Part shown: positions 40,056 through 48,316 of the stretch, one piece after another
Position numbering within the stretch: position 1 is the first letter of the stretch
Layout: every line of letters begins with the position of its first letter
Assembly: GCF_026340975.1 (NCBI RefSeq)
Contig: NZ_JAPEOS010000001.1
Span: forward strand, 1,882,501-1,946,500
Source: Streptomyces sp. NBC_01214
Lineage (GTDB): Bacteria; Actinomycetota; Actinomycetes; Streptomycetales; Streptomycetaceae
Length of the DNA: 64,000 bases
Direction of reading: 5' to 3'
Notes under the pieces: model-generated
What the model was told of the DNA's origin: nothing
The model's database searches: none
What the model saw: the letters and a program-made list of their open reading frames with translations, nothing else
Program-made: the position numbers and the translations under genes

Positions 40056-40472
40056 TCACGCCCGGACCTCGATGCCCAGCTCGGTGAGCAGGCCGCGGAT
40101 CCGCTCCTCGATCGAGTCGCGGATCGGCCGGACCGCGTCCACGCCCTGGCCGGCGGGGTCGTCCAACGTCCAGTCGAGGTACCGCTTGCCGGGGAAGTAC
40201 GGGCACGCGTCGCCGCACCCCATGGTGATCACGACGTCGGACGTCTCAACCGCCCGGGCCGTCAGCATCTTGGGGGTTTCGGCGGAGATGTCGATGCCGA
40301 TCTCGCGCATGGCCTCGACCACGGCCGGGTTCACGGTGTCGGCGGGGGCGGAACCGGCCGATCGGACGGTGACCCGGTTGCCGCCCAGGTGGGTGAGAAA
40401 GGCTGCGGCCATCTGGGACCGGCCCGCGTTGTGGATGCAGACGAACAACACGGAGGGGGCGGTGGTGGTCAT
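40056..40472 (-). CDS. arsC: Arsenate reductase / low-molecular-weight phosphatase-fold ArsC
   Basis: The 138 residues start MTTTAPSVLFVCIHNAGRSQ. The P-loop CIHNAGRS is the CX5R active site of the LMW-PTPase-type ArsC family. Further catalytic Cys candidates and the Asp loop are seen in VVITMGCGDACPYFPG and RYLDWTLDDPAGQG. It reduces arsenate to arsenite using mycothiol or thioredoxin in actinobacteria. It lies downstream of an aquaporin and arsR on the same strand, as in actinobacterial ars operons. Confidence 0.9.
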   Translation of the reverse strand: MTTTAPSVLFVCIHNAGRSQMAAAFLTHLGGNRVTVRSAGSAPADTVNPAVVEAMREIGIDISAETPKMLTARAVETSDVVITMGCGDACPYFPGKRYLDWTLDDPAGQGVDAVRPIRDSIEERIRGLLTELGIEVRA

Positions 40473-40499
40473 GGTGGGGGCTTTCTGTGTCGAGGTGGA

Positions 40500-41240
40500 T
40501 CAGCGGCCGGTGGTGGTGAGTTCGTGCTCGCCGGTGGAGATGCGCGCGCGGTCCTTCGGCGCCGGGAGGCGGCCGAAGAGGGCGGCGAGCAGGAGGACGC
40601 CGACGGCGGCGCCGAGGAACTGGGCGGCGACGAACGGCGGTACGGAGGCCGGGGCGATGCCTGCGAAGGAGTCGGAGAAGGCGCGCGCGATCGTCACGGC
40701 CGGGTTGGCGAAGCTGGTGGAGGAGGTGAACCAGTACGCCGCGCCGATGTAGGACGCCACGACGAGCGGGCCGAGTCGCTGCTGACCGGTACGGGCCAGT
40801 CCGAGGGCGAGAAGGACCAGGCCGGCGGTCGCGACGACCTCGCCGAGCCAGAGGTGACCGGCTGACCGGTCGTGGGTGGAGAGCCGGGCGAGGGGTTCGC
40901 CGAACATCGCGTTCGCCAGGATCGTGCCGCTGACGCCTCCGGCCACCTGCGCGGCTACGTACGCCGCCACGTCGCGCAGGTCGGGTCCGTCCTCACCCCG
41001 GCGCCCCGTCCACCACGCGGCCAGGGTTACGGCCGGATTGAAGTGGGCGCCGGAGAGCGGGCCGATGAGGGTGATCAGCACGCCGAGGCCGAAGACCGTC
41101 GCCAGGGAGTTGGCCAACAGTTGCAGGGCCACGTCGTCGGTCAGCTCGGTGGCCTGGATGCCGGAGCCGACCACGACCGCGACCAGGGCGGCCGTCCCGA
41201 CCAGCTCGCCCAGTGCGCGACGCCGTAGGGGTGCGGTCAC
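40500..41240 (-). CDS. MIP-family aquaporin of the arsenic cluster
   Basis: The GTG at 41240 gives 246 residues; upstream in-frame sequence is the 9-bp repeat. Six membrane spans and both NPA boxes are visible (GAHFNPAVTLAAWW and SFANPAVTIARAF). Aquaglyceroporins next to arsC, as AqpS in Sinorhizobium, let arsenite leave the cell down its gradient. No Acr3 or ArsB pump is present in this cluster, so arsenite exit may depend on this channel. Confidence 0.85.
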   Translation of the reverse strand: MTAPLRRRALGELVGTAALVAVVVGSGIQATELTDDVALQLLANSLATVFGLGVLITLIGPLSGAHFNPAVTLAAWWTGRRGEDGPDLRDVAAYVAAQVAGGVSGTILANAMFGEPLARLSTHDRSAGHLWLGEVVATAGLVLLALGLARTGQQRLGPLVVASYIGAAYWFTSSTSFANPAVTIARAFSDSFAGIAPASVPPFVAAQFLGAAVGVLLLAALFGRLPAPKDRARISTGEHELTTTGR

Positions 41241-41249
41241 CCGGCCACC

Positions 41250-41335
41250 CCGGCTACTCCGGCCACTCCGGCCACTCCGACCACCCCGGCTACTCAGGCC
41301 ACCCCGGCCGCTCGGTCCACTCCGGCCGCTACGGC
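41250..41335 (-). repeat. 9-bp tandem repeats at the arsR 3' end
   Basis: CCGGCCACT-type 9-mers (ACTCCGGCC, ACCCCGGCT, ACTCAGGCC) are repeated about nine times between the aquaporin start and the end of arsR. They cover the last codons of arsR and the leader of the aquaporin gene. Confidence 0.55.
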
Positions 41336-41701
41336 TTCGTCGGTGGCCTGGAGGAGCGAGGAGAGCTGGGCGAGGGCGGCGGGCAGCACCCAGTAGTAGA
41401 CCCAGGTGCCCCGTCTCTCCGAGCCCACCAGGCCCGCTTCCCTCAGCACCTTCAGGTGGTGGGAGATCGTCGGCTGCGAGACGTCGAACGGGCCGATGAG
41501 GTCGCAGACGCACGCCTCCCCGCCCTAGTGCGAGGCGATCAACGAGAGCAGGCGCAGTCGCACCGGGTCCGACAGGGCCTTGAACATCTTCGCCAGAGCG
41601 GCGGCGGCCTCCTCGTCAAGCGGCTCGCGGACCATCGGCGAGCAGCACGCGGCCTGATCGTCCTGACCGATCACGGGAAGCCCTGAATTCGACATCGACA
41701 T
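41294..41701 (-). pseudogene. arsR: ArsR-type repressor interrupted by an in-frame TAG
   Basis: From the ATG at 41701 the frame reads MSMSNSGLPVIGQDDQAACC, then LAKMFKALSDPVRLRLLSLI and ASH, followed by TAG at 41525-41527 (codon 59). The same frame continues GGEACVCDLIGPFDVSQPTI, SHHLKVLREAGLVGSERRGT and ends TGA at 41294. The continuation is a perfect ArsR winged HTH with the CVCDL metal-binding motif. A GAG-to-TAG change (family Glu) would explain it. Without readthrough the repressor is lost and the operon would be constitutive. Confidence 0.85.
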
Positions 41702-41806
41702 CTGTCTATGTTGACAGCCATCTATTTCAGAGGCAACCTCGAGGGCATCAGCTTGTATCGATGAATGTCGAAACAGAATGAGATCGTGAAGATCAGGGAG
41801 ACCGCC

Positions 41807-42274
41807 ATGTCCCGTGTTCAGCTCGCCCTGCGCGTCGCCGACCTCGAAGGATCCATCGCCTTCTACTCGAAGCTCTTCGGCGTCGAACCCGCGAAGATCC
41901 GCCCCGGATACGCGAACTTCGCCGTCGCCGAGCCGCCGCTCAAGCTCGTCCTGATCGAAGGGGAGGCCGGCGAGGAGACCCGGCTCGACCACCTCGGTGT
42001 GGAGGTGGAGGCCGCCGAACAGGTCGCCGCAGCCACCACCCGGTTGAAGGACGCGGGGTTGGCCACTTTCGAAGAGAACGACACCTCGTGCTGCTACGCC
42101 CTCCAGGACAAGGTCTGGGTCACCGGCCCCGGCAAGGAGCCCTGGGAGGTCTACGTGGTGAAGGGAGATGCCGACGTCCTCGACAAGGGCGTCGAGGGTG
42201 CACCGGACGCCTGCTGCACCGCCCGGGCGGGGAACCTCGCCCCGAGCGCCGCCGGTTGCTCCTGTGGCGCCTGA
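41807..42274 (+). CDS. arsI: ArsI/CadI-type glyoxalase-fold metalloenzyme
   Basis: The ATG at 41807 follows CAGGGAG and gives 155 residues. The glyoxalase/VOC fold is seen in RVQLALRVADLEGSIAFYSK, YANFAVAEPPLKLVLIE and LDHLGVEV. The vicinal Cys pair of ArsI is present in ENDTSCCYALQDKVWVTGPG. The C-terminal tail is Cys-rich (DACCTARAGN, GCSCGA). ArsI cleaves carbon-arsenic bonds; the CadI subfamily differs little. It is divergent from arsR and probably controlled by it. Confidence 0.85.
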   Translation: MSRVQLALRVADLEGSIAFYSKLFGVEPAKIRPGYANFAVAEPPLKLVLIEGEAGEETRLDHLGVEVEAAEQVAAATTRLKDAGLATFEENDTSCCYALQDKVWVTGPGKEPWEVYVVKGDADVLDKGVEGAPDACCTARAGNLAPSAAGCSCGA

Positions 42275-42365
42275 CGGGTCCGCCGCCTGACGGGCTCGGT
42301 GCCGGCGCCGACGTGTGCCGGGGCGCCTCCGTCCCCGTATGTAGGGGAAGGGGGAACGACCTGCG

Positions 42366-42400
42366 AAGACCCCCGGCCGGTCGCGGTCGGGGGTCTTTCG
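42366..42400. terminator. Bidirectional terminator after arsI
   Basis: AAGACCCCCGGCCG (42366-42379) pairs with CGGTCGGGGGTCTT (42384-42397) with one G-T wobble and a GTCG loop, followed by T. It separates arsI from the convergent 24-residue gene. Confidence 0.75.
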
Positions 42401-42410
42401 GGTGGTTCGC

Positions 42411-42485
42411 TCAGGCGTTGGGGCGCTTGCCGTGGTTCGCCTTCTTCTTCTTGCGGGCCCGACGCTTGTTGCCTCGCTTGGCCAT
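42411..42485 (-). CDS. Tiny very basic protein (24 aa)
   Basis: MAKRGNKRRARKKKKANHGK ends RPNA, starting at 42485 behind AGGGAGACC. More than half of the residues are Lys or Arg. I recall an almost identical peptide conserved across Streptomyces. Size and charge suggest a ribosome- or RNA-associated micro-protein. It is isolated, ending at the shared terminator. Confidence 0.65.
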   Translation of the reverse strand: MAKRGNKRRARKKKKANHGKRPNA

Positions 42486-42611
42486 GGTCGTGGTCTCCCT
42501 CGTAGGTGACTGGTTCATGCCTCGGTCAGTCTAGGTTCGGTGTGGTTCATCCGCATTTGATGAGGTGGACGCTCTCTTGGCCCCCGGTTCGGGGCGTGGG
42601 ATCGTCGGGGG

Positions 42612-43271
42612 ATGGGCGAGCTCGCGTGGGGTGGGTTGGTCGTGGCCGCGGTCGCCGTGGCACTGGCACTGATGGAGCGGTCCCTGGGGGCGGGCTTCGA
42701 GCGGAAGCGGGACGAGGAGCGGGTACGGCTGCTCGCGCACCTCGCCGAACCGGGCGCGGCCGATGCCGAGGCCGACGGGCCGTCCGCCGTCGTGGCCGGC
42801 GGGGGGAAGTTCCAGGACGTCGGCGGGATCCCGCATCCCGCGGCGCAGCTCGGCGACCGGCGGGACGACTTCACGCCGATCCTCGTGGAGTACTACGCCT
42901 ACGGACTGACCCAGGCACGGAGCAGCTTCGCGACCAGCCAGCGGTTCGCCGGGGTCGGAGCGGCGATCCTGCTCTTCGGGATCGGGCTGGCCGTCTGGAA
43001 GGCCGAGGGCGGCGGGGAGCTCTACCTGGGGATCGTCACGAGCTCGGCGGGACTGATCACCACCCTGATCGGGCAGCTCTTCCACCGGCGGGCCGACATC
43101 GCGCTCAAGCACATGGCCGACCAGACCGCCTCGCTGCGCGACGACCGGCGGGCCGCCGAGACGACCCAGCAGGCCATCGAACTGCTCGACGCGGTCGAGG
43201 ACCCGGGGCTCAGGGCCCGCCTACAAGCCGGTCTGATCATGAAACTTTCCGGGGCCGAGCTTCCCCGGTAG
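42612..43271 (+). CDS. Two-span membrane protein, TRADD-N-associated type
   Basis: The 219 residues have an N-terminal span (LVVAAVAVALALM) and two further spans (GVGAAILLFGIGLAVW and LGIVTSSAGLITTLIGQLF). They flank a YYAYGLTQARSSFATSQRFA motif and precede FHRRADIALKHMADQTASL. The second half matches, as I remember it, the membrane domain found beside TRADD-N modules in bacterial conflict systems. No TRADD-N or effector gene is adjacent, so it may be a stand-alone chromosomal relative. Confidence 0.55.
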   Translation: MGELAWGGLVVAAVAVALALMERSLGAGFERKRDEERVRLLAHLAEPGAADAEADGPSAVVAGGGKFQDVGGIPHPAAQLGDRRDDFTPILVEYYAYGLTQARSSFATSQRFAGVGAAILLFGIGLAVWKAEGGGELYLGIVTSSAGLITTLIGQLFHRRADIALKHMADQTASLRDDRRAAETTQQAIELLDAVEDPGLRARLQAGLIMKLSGAELPR

Positions 43272-43286
43272 CGGGATAGTAGGGGT

Positions 43287-43511
43287 ATGTGCCGTTCCAT
43301 TAAGACCCTGCGCCCGCCCGCCATCCCCGAGAAGGCGACCGAGGAAGAGATCCGCGCCGCCGCCCTGCAATACGTACGGAAGGTGTCCGGGTTCCGGGCG
43401 CCCGCCGCGCACAACCGCGAGGTGTTCGAGGCGGCCGTGGACGCCGTCGCCGAGGCCACCGCGGCACTGCTCGACGGGGTGCACGTACGGGGGCAGGTCA
43501 CCCCGGCGTGA
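43287..43511 (+). CDS. DUF2277 family protein
   Basis: The 74 residues start MCRSIKTLRPPAIPEKATEE, then EIRAAALQYVRKVSGFRAPA, the exact DUF2277 signature. The family is small and widespread in actinobacteria; its function is not established. It follows the membrane protein by 15 bases and probably shares its transcript. Confidence 0.85.
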   Translation: MCRSIKTLRPPAIPEKATEEEIRAAALQYVRKVSGFRAPAAHNREVFEAAVDAVAEATAALLDGVHVRGQVTPA

Positions 43512-43520
43512 CCCGGTCGC

Positions 43521-43580
43521 CTGGTCGGACCCGGTCGGACCTGGTCGGACCTGGTCGGACCCGGTCGGACCCGGTCGGCG
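43521..43580 (+). repeat. 10-bp tandem repeat, six units
   Basis: Six consecutive units of C(T/C)GGTCGGAC (43521-43580) fill the gap between convergent genes, the last ending GCG. Slippage-prone copy number is likely. Confidence 0.75.
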
Positions 43581-43581
43581 C

Positions 43582-44142
43582 CTACGAGGCCGCCGCGCGG
43601 CGACGCATCACCCACACTCCGGCACCGAGTGCGCCCGCGGTGAGGGCACTGCCCACGGCGATCTGCCCGGGGCTCATCGAACCGATGCTGCCGCCCGTGC
43701 CACCGCGAGCCGCACCCGAGCTGACCTGCAGGGACAAGGTGACGCGCTCGCCGCCGGGGCCGCCGCACTCGAAGACGACGCGGTGCGTGCCCGAGCTCGC
43801 GTTGCTGAAGACGGTGGCGCTCCCGATCAGGCTGGCGGCCGTCTGGCTGCCCGGGGTCAGCCGGGCCTCGCCGAAGGCGGTCGACGTGACCCTGGCGACC
43901 TGTGTTCCGCAGCCCGAGACGTTCAGCGCGACCCGGCCGCCCGGGGCGACGGCGGTGGGGGAGACGGTGGCGGAGGGGGCCGCGTACGCGAGGGTGGCGG
44001 GAGCGGCGGCAGCGGCGATGAGGGTCGCGGCCGCGACGGTCATCAGGCGGCGGCGGGCCGTGGCGAGCACCGTGGCGGGCGGTGCGGCGAGCGGTGCAGC
44101 AGGCGGTGCAGCGAGCGGTGCGGCGGGCGGTTTGGCGGGCAT
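43582..44142 (-). CDS. Exported, C-terminally anchored cell-surface protein
   Basis: The ATG at 44142 gives 186 residues. A PPAAPLA-repeat N-terminus is followed by a signal peptide (RRRLMTVAAATLIAAAAAPA), so an internal start near the RRR is possible. The mature part has two Cys (VSGCGTQ and VFECGGPG) in a beta-rich domain. It ends with GQIAVGSALTAGALGAGVWV and RRR, a membrane anchor. It resembles small Streptomyces surface proteins; the function is unknown. Confidence 0.65.
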   Translation of the reverse strand: MPAKPPAAPLAAPPAAPLAAPPATVLATARRRLMTVAAATLIAAAAAPATLAYAAPSATVSPTAVAPGGRVALNVSGCGTQVARVTSTAFGEARLTPGSQTAASLIGSATVFSNASSGTHRVVFECGGPGGERVTLSLQVSSGAARGGTGGSIGSMSPGQIAVGSALTAGALGAGVWVMRRRAAAS

Positions 44143-44315
44143 GGAGAGGACTCCTCGGCTCGTCGAAACGGCGCGGCCAGGCCACTGATGTGACGCGGAT
44201 TCGGTTGCGCACCGTGCTGTGGACGCTAGGAGCCCAGCCCTGGAGCGGCGATCGGGGCCGGGTGAACGGGTGAGCCCGTTGCTCCACCCGGGGGAGCCGA
44301 GCCCCGCCGGACGAC

Positions 44316-44942
44316 CTACGTCGCCGCCGCGGCCGCCTCCGGGCGGCGCACCAGGAAGGCCGCCAGGGCGCCGGCGGCGAAGAGGGCGACGACGGACAGG
44401 GCGGTGCCGAGCCACTGGGTGCCCAGCCACTGCGTACCGAAGTAGCCGAGGGCCACGCTGTAACCGGCCCAGGCCATGCCCGCCAGGACCGACCAGGGCA
44501 GGAACTCCGCCACCTTGCGCTGGGTCTTGCCCGCACCCAAGGACACCACCGAGCGTCCCGCCGGGGCGAAGCGGGCGATGACCACCAGAGCACCGCCACC
44601 GCGTGCCAGAGCCGTGCCGAGGCGCTCGTGGGCGCGGGTCAGCCGACGGGAGCGGGCGATGGCCCGGTCCAGCCGGGCTCCGCCGCGCCGGCCCAGCCGG
44701 TACGCGGCCATGTCGCCCAACACCGAGGCGGTCGTGGCGATCACGAGCAGGAGCAGGATGTCCGGCACCTGTTCCGGTACCGGCACCGGGCCCGCCGCCC
44801 CGGCGGCCGCCGCAGCCGCCGCCGCAGTGATCACCAGAACCCCGCTCGGGAGCACCGGGAGGAAGACGTCGAGCACGATGGACACCGCCACGAGGGCGTA
44901 GATCCATGGGCTCGCGGTCAGCGATCCCAGCGTCTCAAACAA
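44316..44942 (-). CDS. DedA family membrane protein
   Basis: The TTG at 44942 (MFETLGSLTASPWIYALVAV) is the best start; there is no ATG or GTG nearby. The 208 residues show the DedA/SNARE-associated pattern: FLPVLPSGVLVITA, ASVLGDMAAYRLGRRGGARL, LVVIARFAPAGRSVVSLGAG and FLPWSVLAGMAWAGYSVALG. DedA proteins help recycle undecaprenyl phosphate or other lipids. An internal duplication (GTQWLGTQWLGT) occurs near residue 170. Confidence 0.8.
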   Translation of the reverse strand: MFETLGSLTASPWIYALVAVSIVLDVFLPVLPSGVLVITAAAAAAAAGAAGPVPVPEQVPDILLLLVIATTASVLGDMAAYRLGRRGGARLDRAIARSRRLTRAHERLGTALARGGGALVVIARFAPAGRSVVSLGAGKTQRKVAEFLPWSVLAGMAWAGYSVALGYFGTQWLGTQWLGTALSVVALFAAGALAAFLVRRPEAAAAAT

Positions 44943-45186
44943 AACGGGAGTCCCCAGTCCGGTTGACGTGCTGCGACACGAAGCGCCGCGACGTCGCGGG
45001 GAGCGGCAGGAGCGGCCTGACAGCCAGACAGCGTACGCCCGGCGTTCGCACCCCGGATGCCCGGGGCGCCTGCCCGGTCCGCCCGCCGGGAACCGACGCC
45101 TCCCGGGAGCGCCCGCCCGCCAAGGACGCCCGCACCGCCGCCACGCCAACTCCACCGCCCCACACCGCTAGGGCCCGCCACATCCC

Positions 45187-46845
45187 CTACTCCGCCGCCG
45201 TGAGATCCCGGTCCAGCACCGTCACCAACACGGCCCCCTCGCGCTTCTTGCGCGCCTGGTCCAGTCGCAGCCGCGCCGTCCGCCCCGACAGGGCCAGCGT
45301 CATCAGCTGGTTCCCGAACCAGGGCCCACCCGTACGCCGCCAGTTCAGCGGCGGCCGACCCGTGCGTCCGTGCAGGGAGAAGCCGCGCCCCAGCCACCGC
45401 CCCGTCCGGGACCAGCCCAGCCGGAAACCCCACTTCACTGCGGTATGGATGGAATTGTGAACCGGCGAGCACGTCAGCTGGAACACCCGTGCCGTACTCG
45501 GTATTCGAGGCTCGGCCACATACGCGTGATGCACGTCCCCGGACAGCACGCACACCGTCGCCGGCGCCCGCGGCCCCGTCCCCACTTCCTCGATCAGATC
45601 CGTCAGGGCCGCGAACGAAGCCGGGAACGCCGCCCAGTGCTCCAGATCGCTGCGCCGGCGCAGATCCTCCCCGATCCGTGCCCACCGCGGCCCCCGCTCC
45701 CCGCGGCACAGCGCGGCATTCCACGTCTCGGCATCGTGGATCAGCGGAGGCATCAGCCAGGGCAGCGAGGACCCGATCAACAGATGGTCGTAACCGCCGT
45801 GCCCGGCCAGGGCGTTCTCCCGCAGCCACTGCTGCTCCGCCGGATCGAGCATCGCCCGCCCGTCCTCGGCCAACACCCGCGCGGCCCGGGTGTCCACCAT
45901 CAGCAGCCGCGTCCGGCCGAAGTCGCGCCGATAGCTCCAGCGCACCGAGCCGGGATCGGCATCCGCCGAGGACGCGAAGGCCTGGAGCGCGTCCGTGCCG
46001 TCGGGGGTCTGCCGTACCGCCCCGTACACCGCGTCGGCATCCAGTTCGGCGGGGGAGAGGTTGCCCAGGTGCTGGTACACCCAGTACGACATCAGCCCGC
46101 TGAGGACGCGCTCGCGCCACCACGGCGTCGCCCGCATTTCCGCCAGCCACGCCGCGCTCGTGTTCCAGTCGTCGATGACGTCGTGGTCGTCGAATATGTG
46201 CAGGCTGGGGACCGTCGACAGCAGCCAACGGATCTCCGGGTCGAGCCAGGACTCGTAGTAGAGCCGGGTGTACTCCTCGTAGTCTGCGACCTGGGCGCCC
46301 GGCGGCTCCCGCAGGTCCCGTCGGGCCGCGAGCCACTGCCGGGTCTCCTGGGACAGCGCGTCCGCGTACACCTGGTCGCCGAGGAGCAGCAGGACGTCCG
46401 GACGCACCGCCTCCGGGTCGGCGGCCAGCCGCGCCGCGAGGGTGTCCAGTGCGTCCGCGCCGTGCGGCCCGTGCCGGCCGGCGGGCGGCGCCGCCTGTCT
46501 GCAGGAACCGAAGGTCACGCGCAGCCCGGGCGAGGGTCGGCCGGGTCCCGTCACGGCCGGAGCGGTGATCGTGCTCGGCGGGAAACCGCTCTCCGGCAGC
46601 GGCCACACCGGCCGGCCGTCGAGCAGTACCTCATACGCCGTGGTCGCGCCCGGGGTCAGGCCGGTCACCGGCACCAGCGCGTAGTGGTGACCGGCTATCT
46701 GGAACGTGGGCGCGCTGCCGCCCGCCCCGTCCGCGCACCGCACCTCGGCCGTGCACGGGCGGTCCACCTCGACCCATATCGTGGCCGACCGGCCCGTGTC
46801 CCAGTCGACGTGGCGCAGCAGCGGCCCCAGACGCAGTCCGGCCAT
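45187..46845 (-). CDS. PhoD-like metallophosphatase
   Basis: The 552 residues have an N-terminal fibronectin-like domain (LRHVDWDTGRSATIWVEVDR, later LTPGATTAYEVLLDG). A PhoD-like metallophosphatase core follows: FGSCRQAAPP, LLLLGDQVYADAL, HIFDDHDVIDDWN and CVLSGDVHHAYVAEP. Metal-binding Asp, Asn and His positions are present. There is no signal peptide, so it is probably cytosolic or peripheral. The likely substrates are phosphodiesters or phosphomonoesters. A DedA gene follows downstream. Confidence 0.85.
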   Translation of the reverse strand: MAGLRLGPLLRHVDWDTGRSATIWVEVDRPCTAEVRCADGAGGSAPTFQIAGHHYALVPVTGLTPGATTAYEVLLDGRPVWPLPESGFPPSTITAPAVTGPGRPSPGLRVTFGSCRQAAPPAGRHGPHGADALDTLAARLAADPEAVRPDVLLLLGDQVYADALSQETRQWLAARRDLREPPGAQVADYEEYTRLYYESWLDPEIRWLLSTVPSLHIFDDHDVIDDWNTSAAWLAEMRATPWWRERVLSGLMSYWVYQHLGNLSPAELDADAVYGAVRQTPDGTDALQAFASSADADPGSVRWSYRRDFGRTRLLMVDTRAARVLAEDGRAMLDPAEQQWLRENALAGHGGYDHLLIGSSLPWLMPPLIHDAETWNAALCRGERGPRWARIGEDLRRRSDLEHWAAFPASFAALTDLIEEVGTGPRAPATVCVLSGDVHHAYVAEPRIPSTARVFQLTCSPVHNSIHTAVKWGFRLGWSRTGRWLGRGFSLHGRTGRPPLNWRRTGGPWFGNQLMTLALSGRTARLRLDQARKKREGAVLVTVLDRDLTAAE

Positions 46846-46940
46846 GCAACTCCCCCTCCTCCGTAGCCCCTTCGATCACGGTACGACGGGTGGGGGGAGC
46901 CACGCCTCCCCCTGGCGGGGGAAAGATCGGCCGGCTTGGG

Positions 46941-47594
46941 TCAGCAGCCGTTCAGGATGTTGACCAGGGCCGTCTTCTCGCCGGAGTCCATGCTCAGACC
47001 GTAGTACTGCTTCACGTTGACCCACATCCGTGCGTACGTACAACGGTAGGACGTCCGCGAAGGCAGCCACTTGCCGGGGTCGAGGTCGCCCTTGGCCTGG
47101 TTGACGTTGTCGGTGACCGCGATGAGCTGCGGGCGGGTGAGGTCGTTGGCGAACTGCTGGCGCTTGCTCGTGGTCCAGGAATTGGCACCGGAACGCCAGG
47201 CCTCGGCGAGCGGGACGACGTGGTCGATGTCGAGGTCGGAGGCGGCGGTCCAGGTGGCGCCGTCGTACTCGGAGTACCAGCTTCCGCTCACCGCGGCGCA
47301 GGCGGAGTCCTGGACGACATTGACGCCGTCCCGCTTCAGGACGGTCTCGCGGGTGTTGCAGCTGCCGGAGACGGTGCTCCAGTGCGGGAAGAGGTCGCGG
47401 CTGTAGCCGCTGGTGGACCCCTCGGTCTTCGGGGTGACCGTCGCCAGGTAGGCGCGGGCGGCCGAGGCGCTGATGGGGGCGGGCGGGGCGGCCTGGGCGG
47501 CGGGGGCGTTGAGGAGGGAGGTCAGCGCGGCCAGTGCAGCGGCTGACGCGAGCACGCCAATTCGACGCGCGTAGATGCTGGGTATGAGTGCCAT
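46941..47594 (-). CDS. Secreted HNH nuclease
   Basis: The ATG at 47594 gives 217 residues with a signal peptide (RRIGVLASAAALAALTSLLN, then APAAQAAP cleavage region). The nuclease motif DLDIDHVVPLAEAWRSGANS is followed by ANDLTRPQLIAVTDNVNQAK and DPGKWLPSRTSYRCTYARMW, the DUF1524/HNH core of secreted actinobacterial nucleases. Four Cys can form disulphides. A role in extracellular DNA degradation is likely. Confidence 0.85.
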   Translation of the reverse strand: MALIPSIYARRIGVLASAAALAALTSLLNAPAAQAAPPAPISASAARAYLATVTPKTEGSTSGYSRDLFPHWSTVSGSCNTRETVLKRDGVNVVQDSACAAVSGSWYSEYDGATWTAASDLDIDHVVPLAEAWRSGANSWTTSKRQQFANDLTRPQLIAVTDNVNQAKGDLDPGKWLPSRTSYRCTYARMWVNVKQYYGLSMDSGEKTALVNILNGC

Positions 47595-48071
47595 GGGGGC
47601 TCCCTGGGTGCGGGGGGTGTGGCCGTGCGGGCCCCGGCGGGGCGTGGCCATCGTGGCGGCGCCGGGTATCGCGGGGATGGGCGCCAGGTGACAGCCTGGC
47701 GACATGAGCACGTCACATCAAGTCGCCAACACGCTTGATTTAAACGGAGTTTGATATTCCGCAGGGGGGAGGCTCGCATGCCGCCCGGGGCGGCCCCGCC
47801 CCGCGCTCCCGCGCTCCCGCCCTCCCGCGCTCCCGTTCGGCAGGGGGCCGGACTCGCCCGGGCGTCTGTCGGATTCGCCCTTCTGTCGGTCGCCGGTCCG
47901 AGCGCTGCCCGCCGGCCTGGCCACCGTCCGCCGGCACGACCGCCTCGCACCGCCCCGGCCTGCGCGCCCCGGCCTGCGCGCCGCGCCCCGTCCTGGACCG
48001 TCCTGGACCGTCCGGACGGGACCAAAGGCCTATTCCGGCCCGTCGCGGGCGTCGCGTATTCTGTTCGGAGC
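47595..48071 (+). other. Gene-free stretch upstream of the riboswitch
   Basis: These 480 bases are very GC-rich with duplicated short motifs (GCGCTCCC, GTCCTGGACC twice at about 47990-48009). Only antisense-like frames are present. The promoter for the riboswitch-controlled transporter must lie near 48030-48060 (GTATTCTGTTCGG, possible -10). Confidence 0.5.
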
Positions 48072-48178
48072 AGAAGGGGAGTAGCTCTTCGCCGGACCGT
48101 CGACATACTGCTGGGTCACACCAGCCGGCGCCCGGAGGCAGGTCGCGGACAGCGGCAGGCCAGCGAGACCTTCGGCCG
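48072..48178 (+). ncRNA. yybP-ykoY (manganese) riboswitch
   Basis: GGGGAGTAGC (48076-48085) is the conserved 5' L1 motif. CATACTGCTGGGTCACACCA follows near 48104, and GCGAGACCTTCGGC (48163-48176) supplies the conserved 3' loop. These three blocks in this order define the yybP-ykoY class that senses Mn2+. It lies 139 bases upstream of a GDT1/TMEM165-type Mn transporter, a typical target, so Mn excess should raise export. Confidence 0.85.
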
Positions 48179-48316
48179 CAGTGTCCTGTTCAGTGCAGGC
48201 GCGTTTCGTACGCGCACGCGCAAGCCAGGGCGCCGCCGAGCCGAAGCGACTCCTGACACACCCCAGGTCTCTCGGTCCCGATGGCGCCCTGCCCGACCGA
48301 TCGAGGTTTCACCCCC

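Noticed and set aside
41525-41527. Recoding (selenocysteine or pyrrolysine) of the arsR TAG
   Set aside because: TAG is not a selenocysteine codon, Streptomyces is not known for pyrrolysine use, and relatives have Glu here; a nonsense mutation or sequence error is simpler.
44918-46866. Two large frames (562 and 498 residues) over the PhoD-like gene
   Set aside because: Both overlap the well-supported PhoD-like metallophosphatase in other frames and have Arg/Pro-rich shadow composition.
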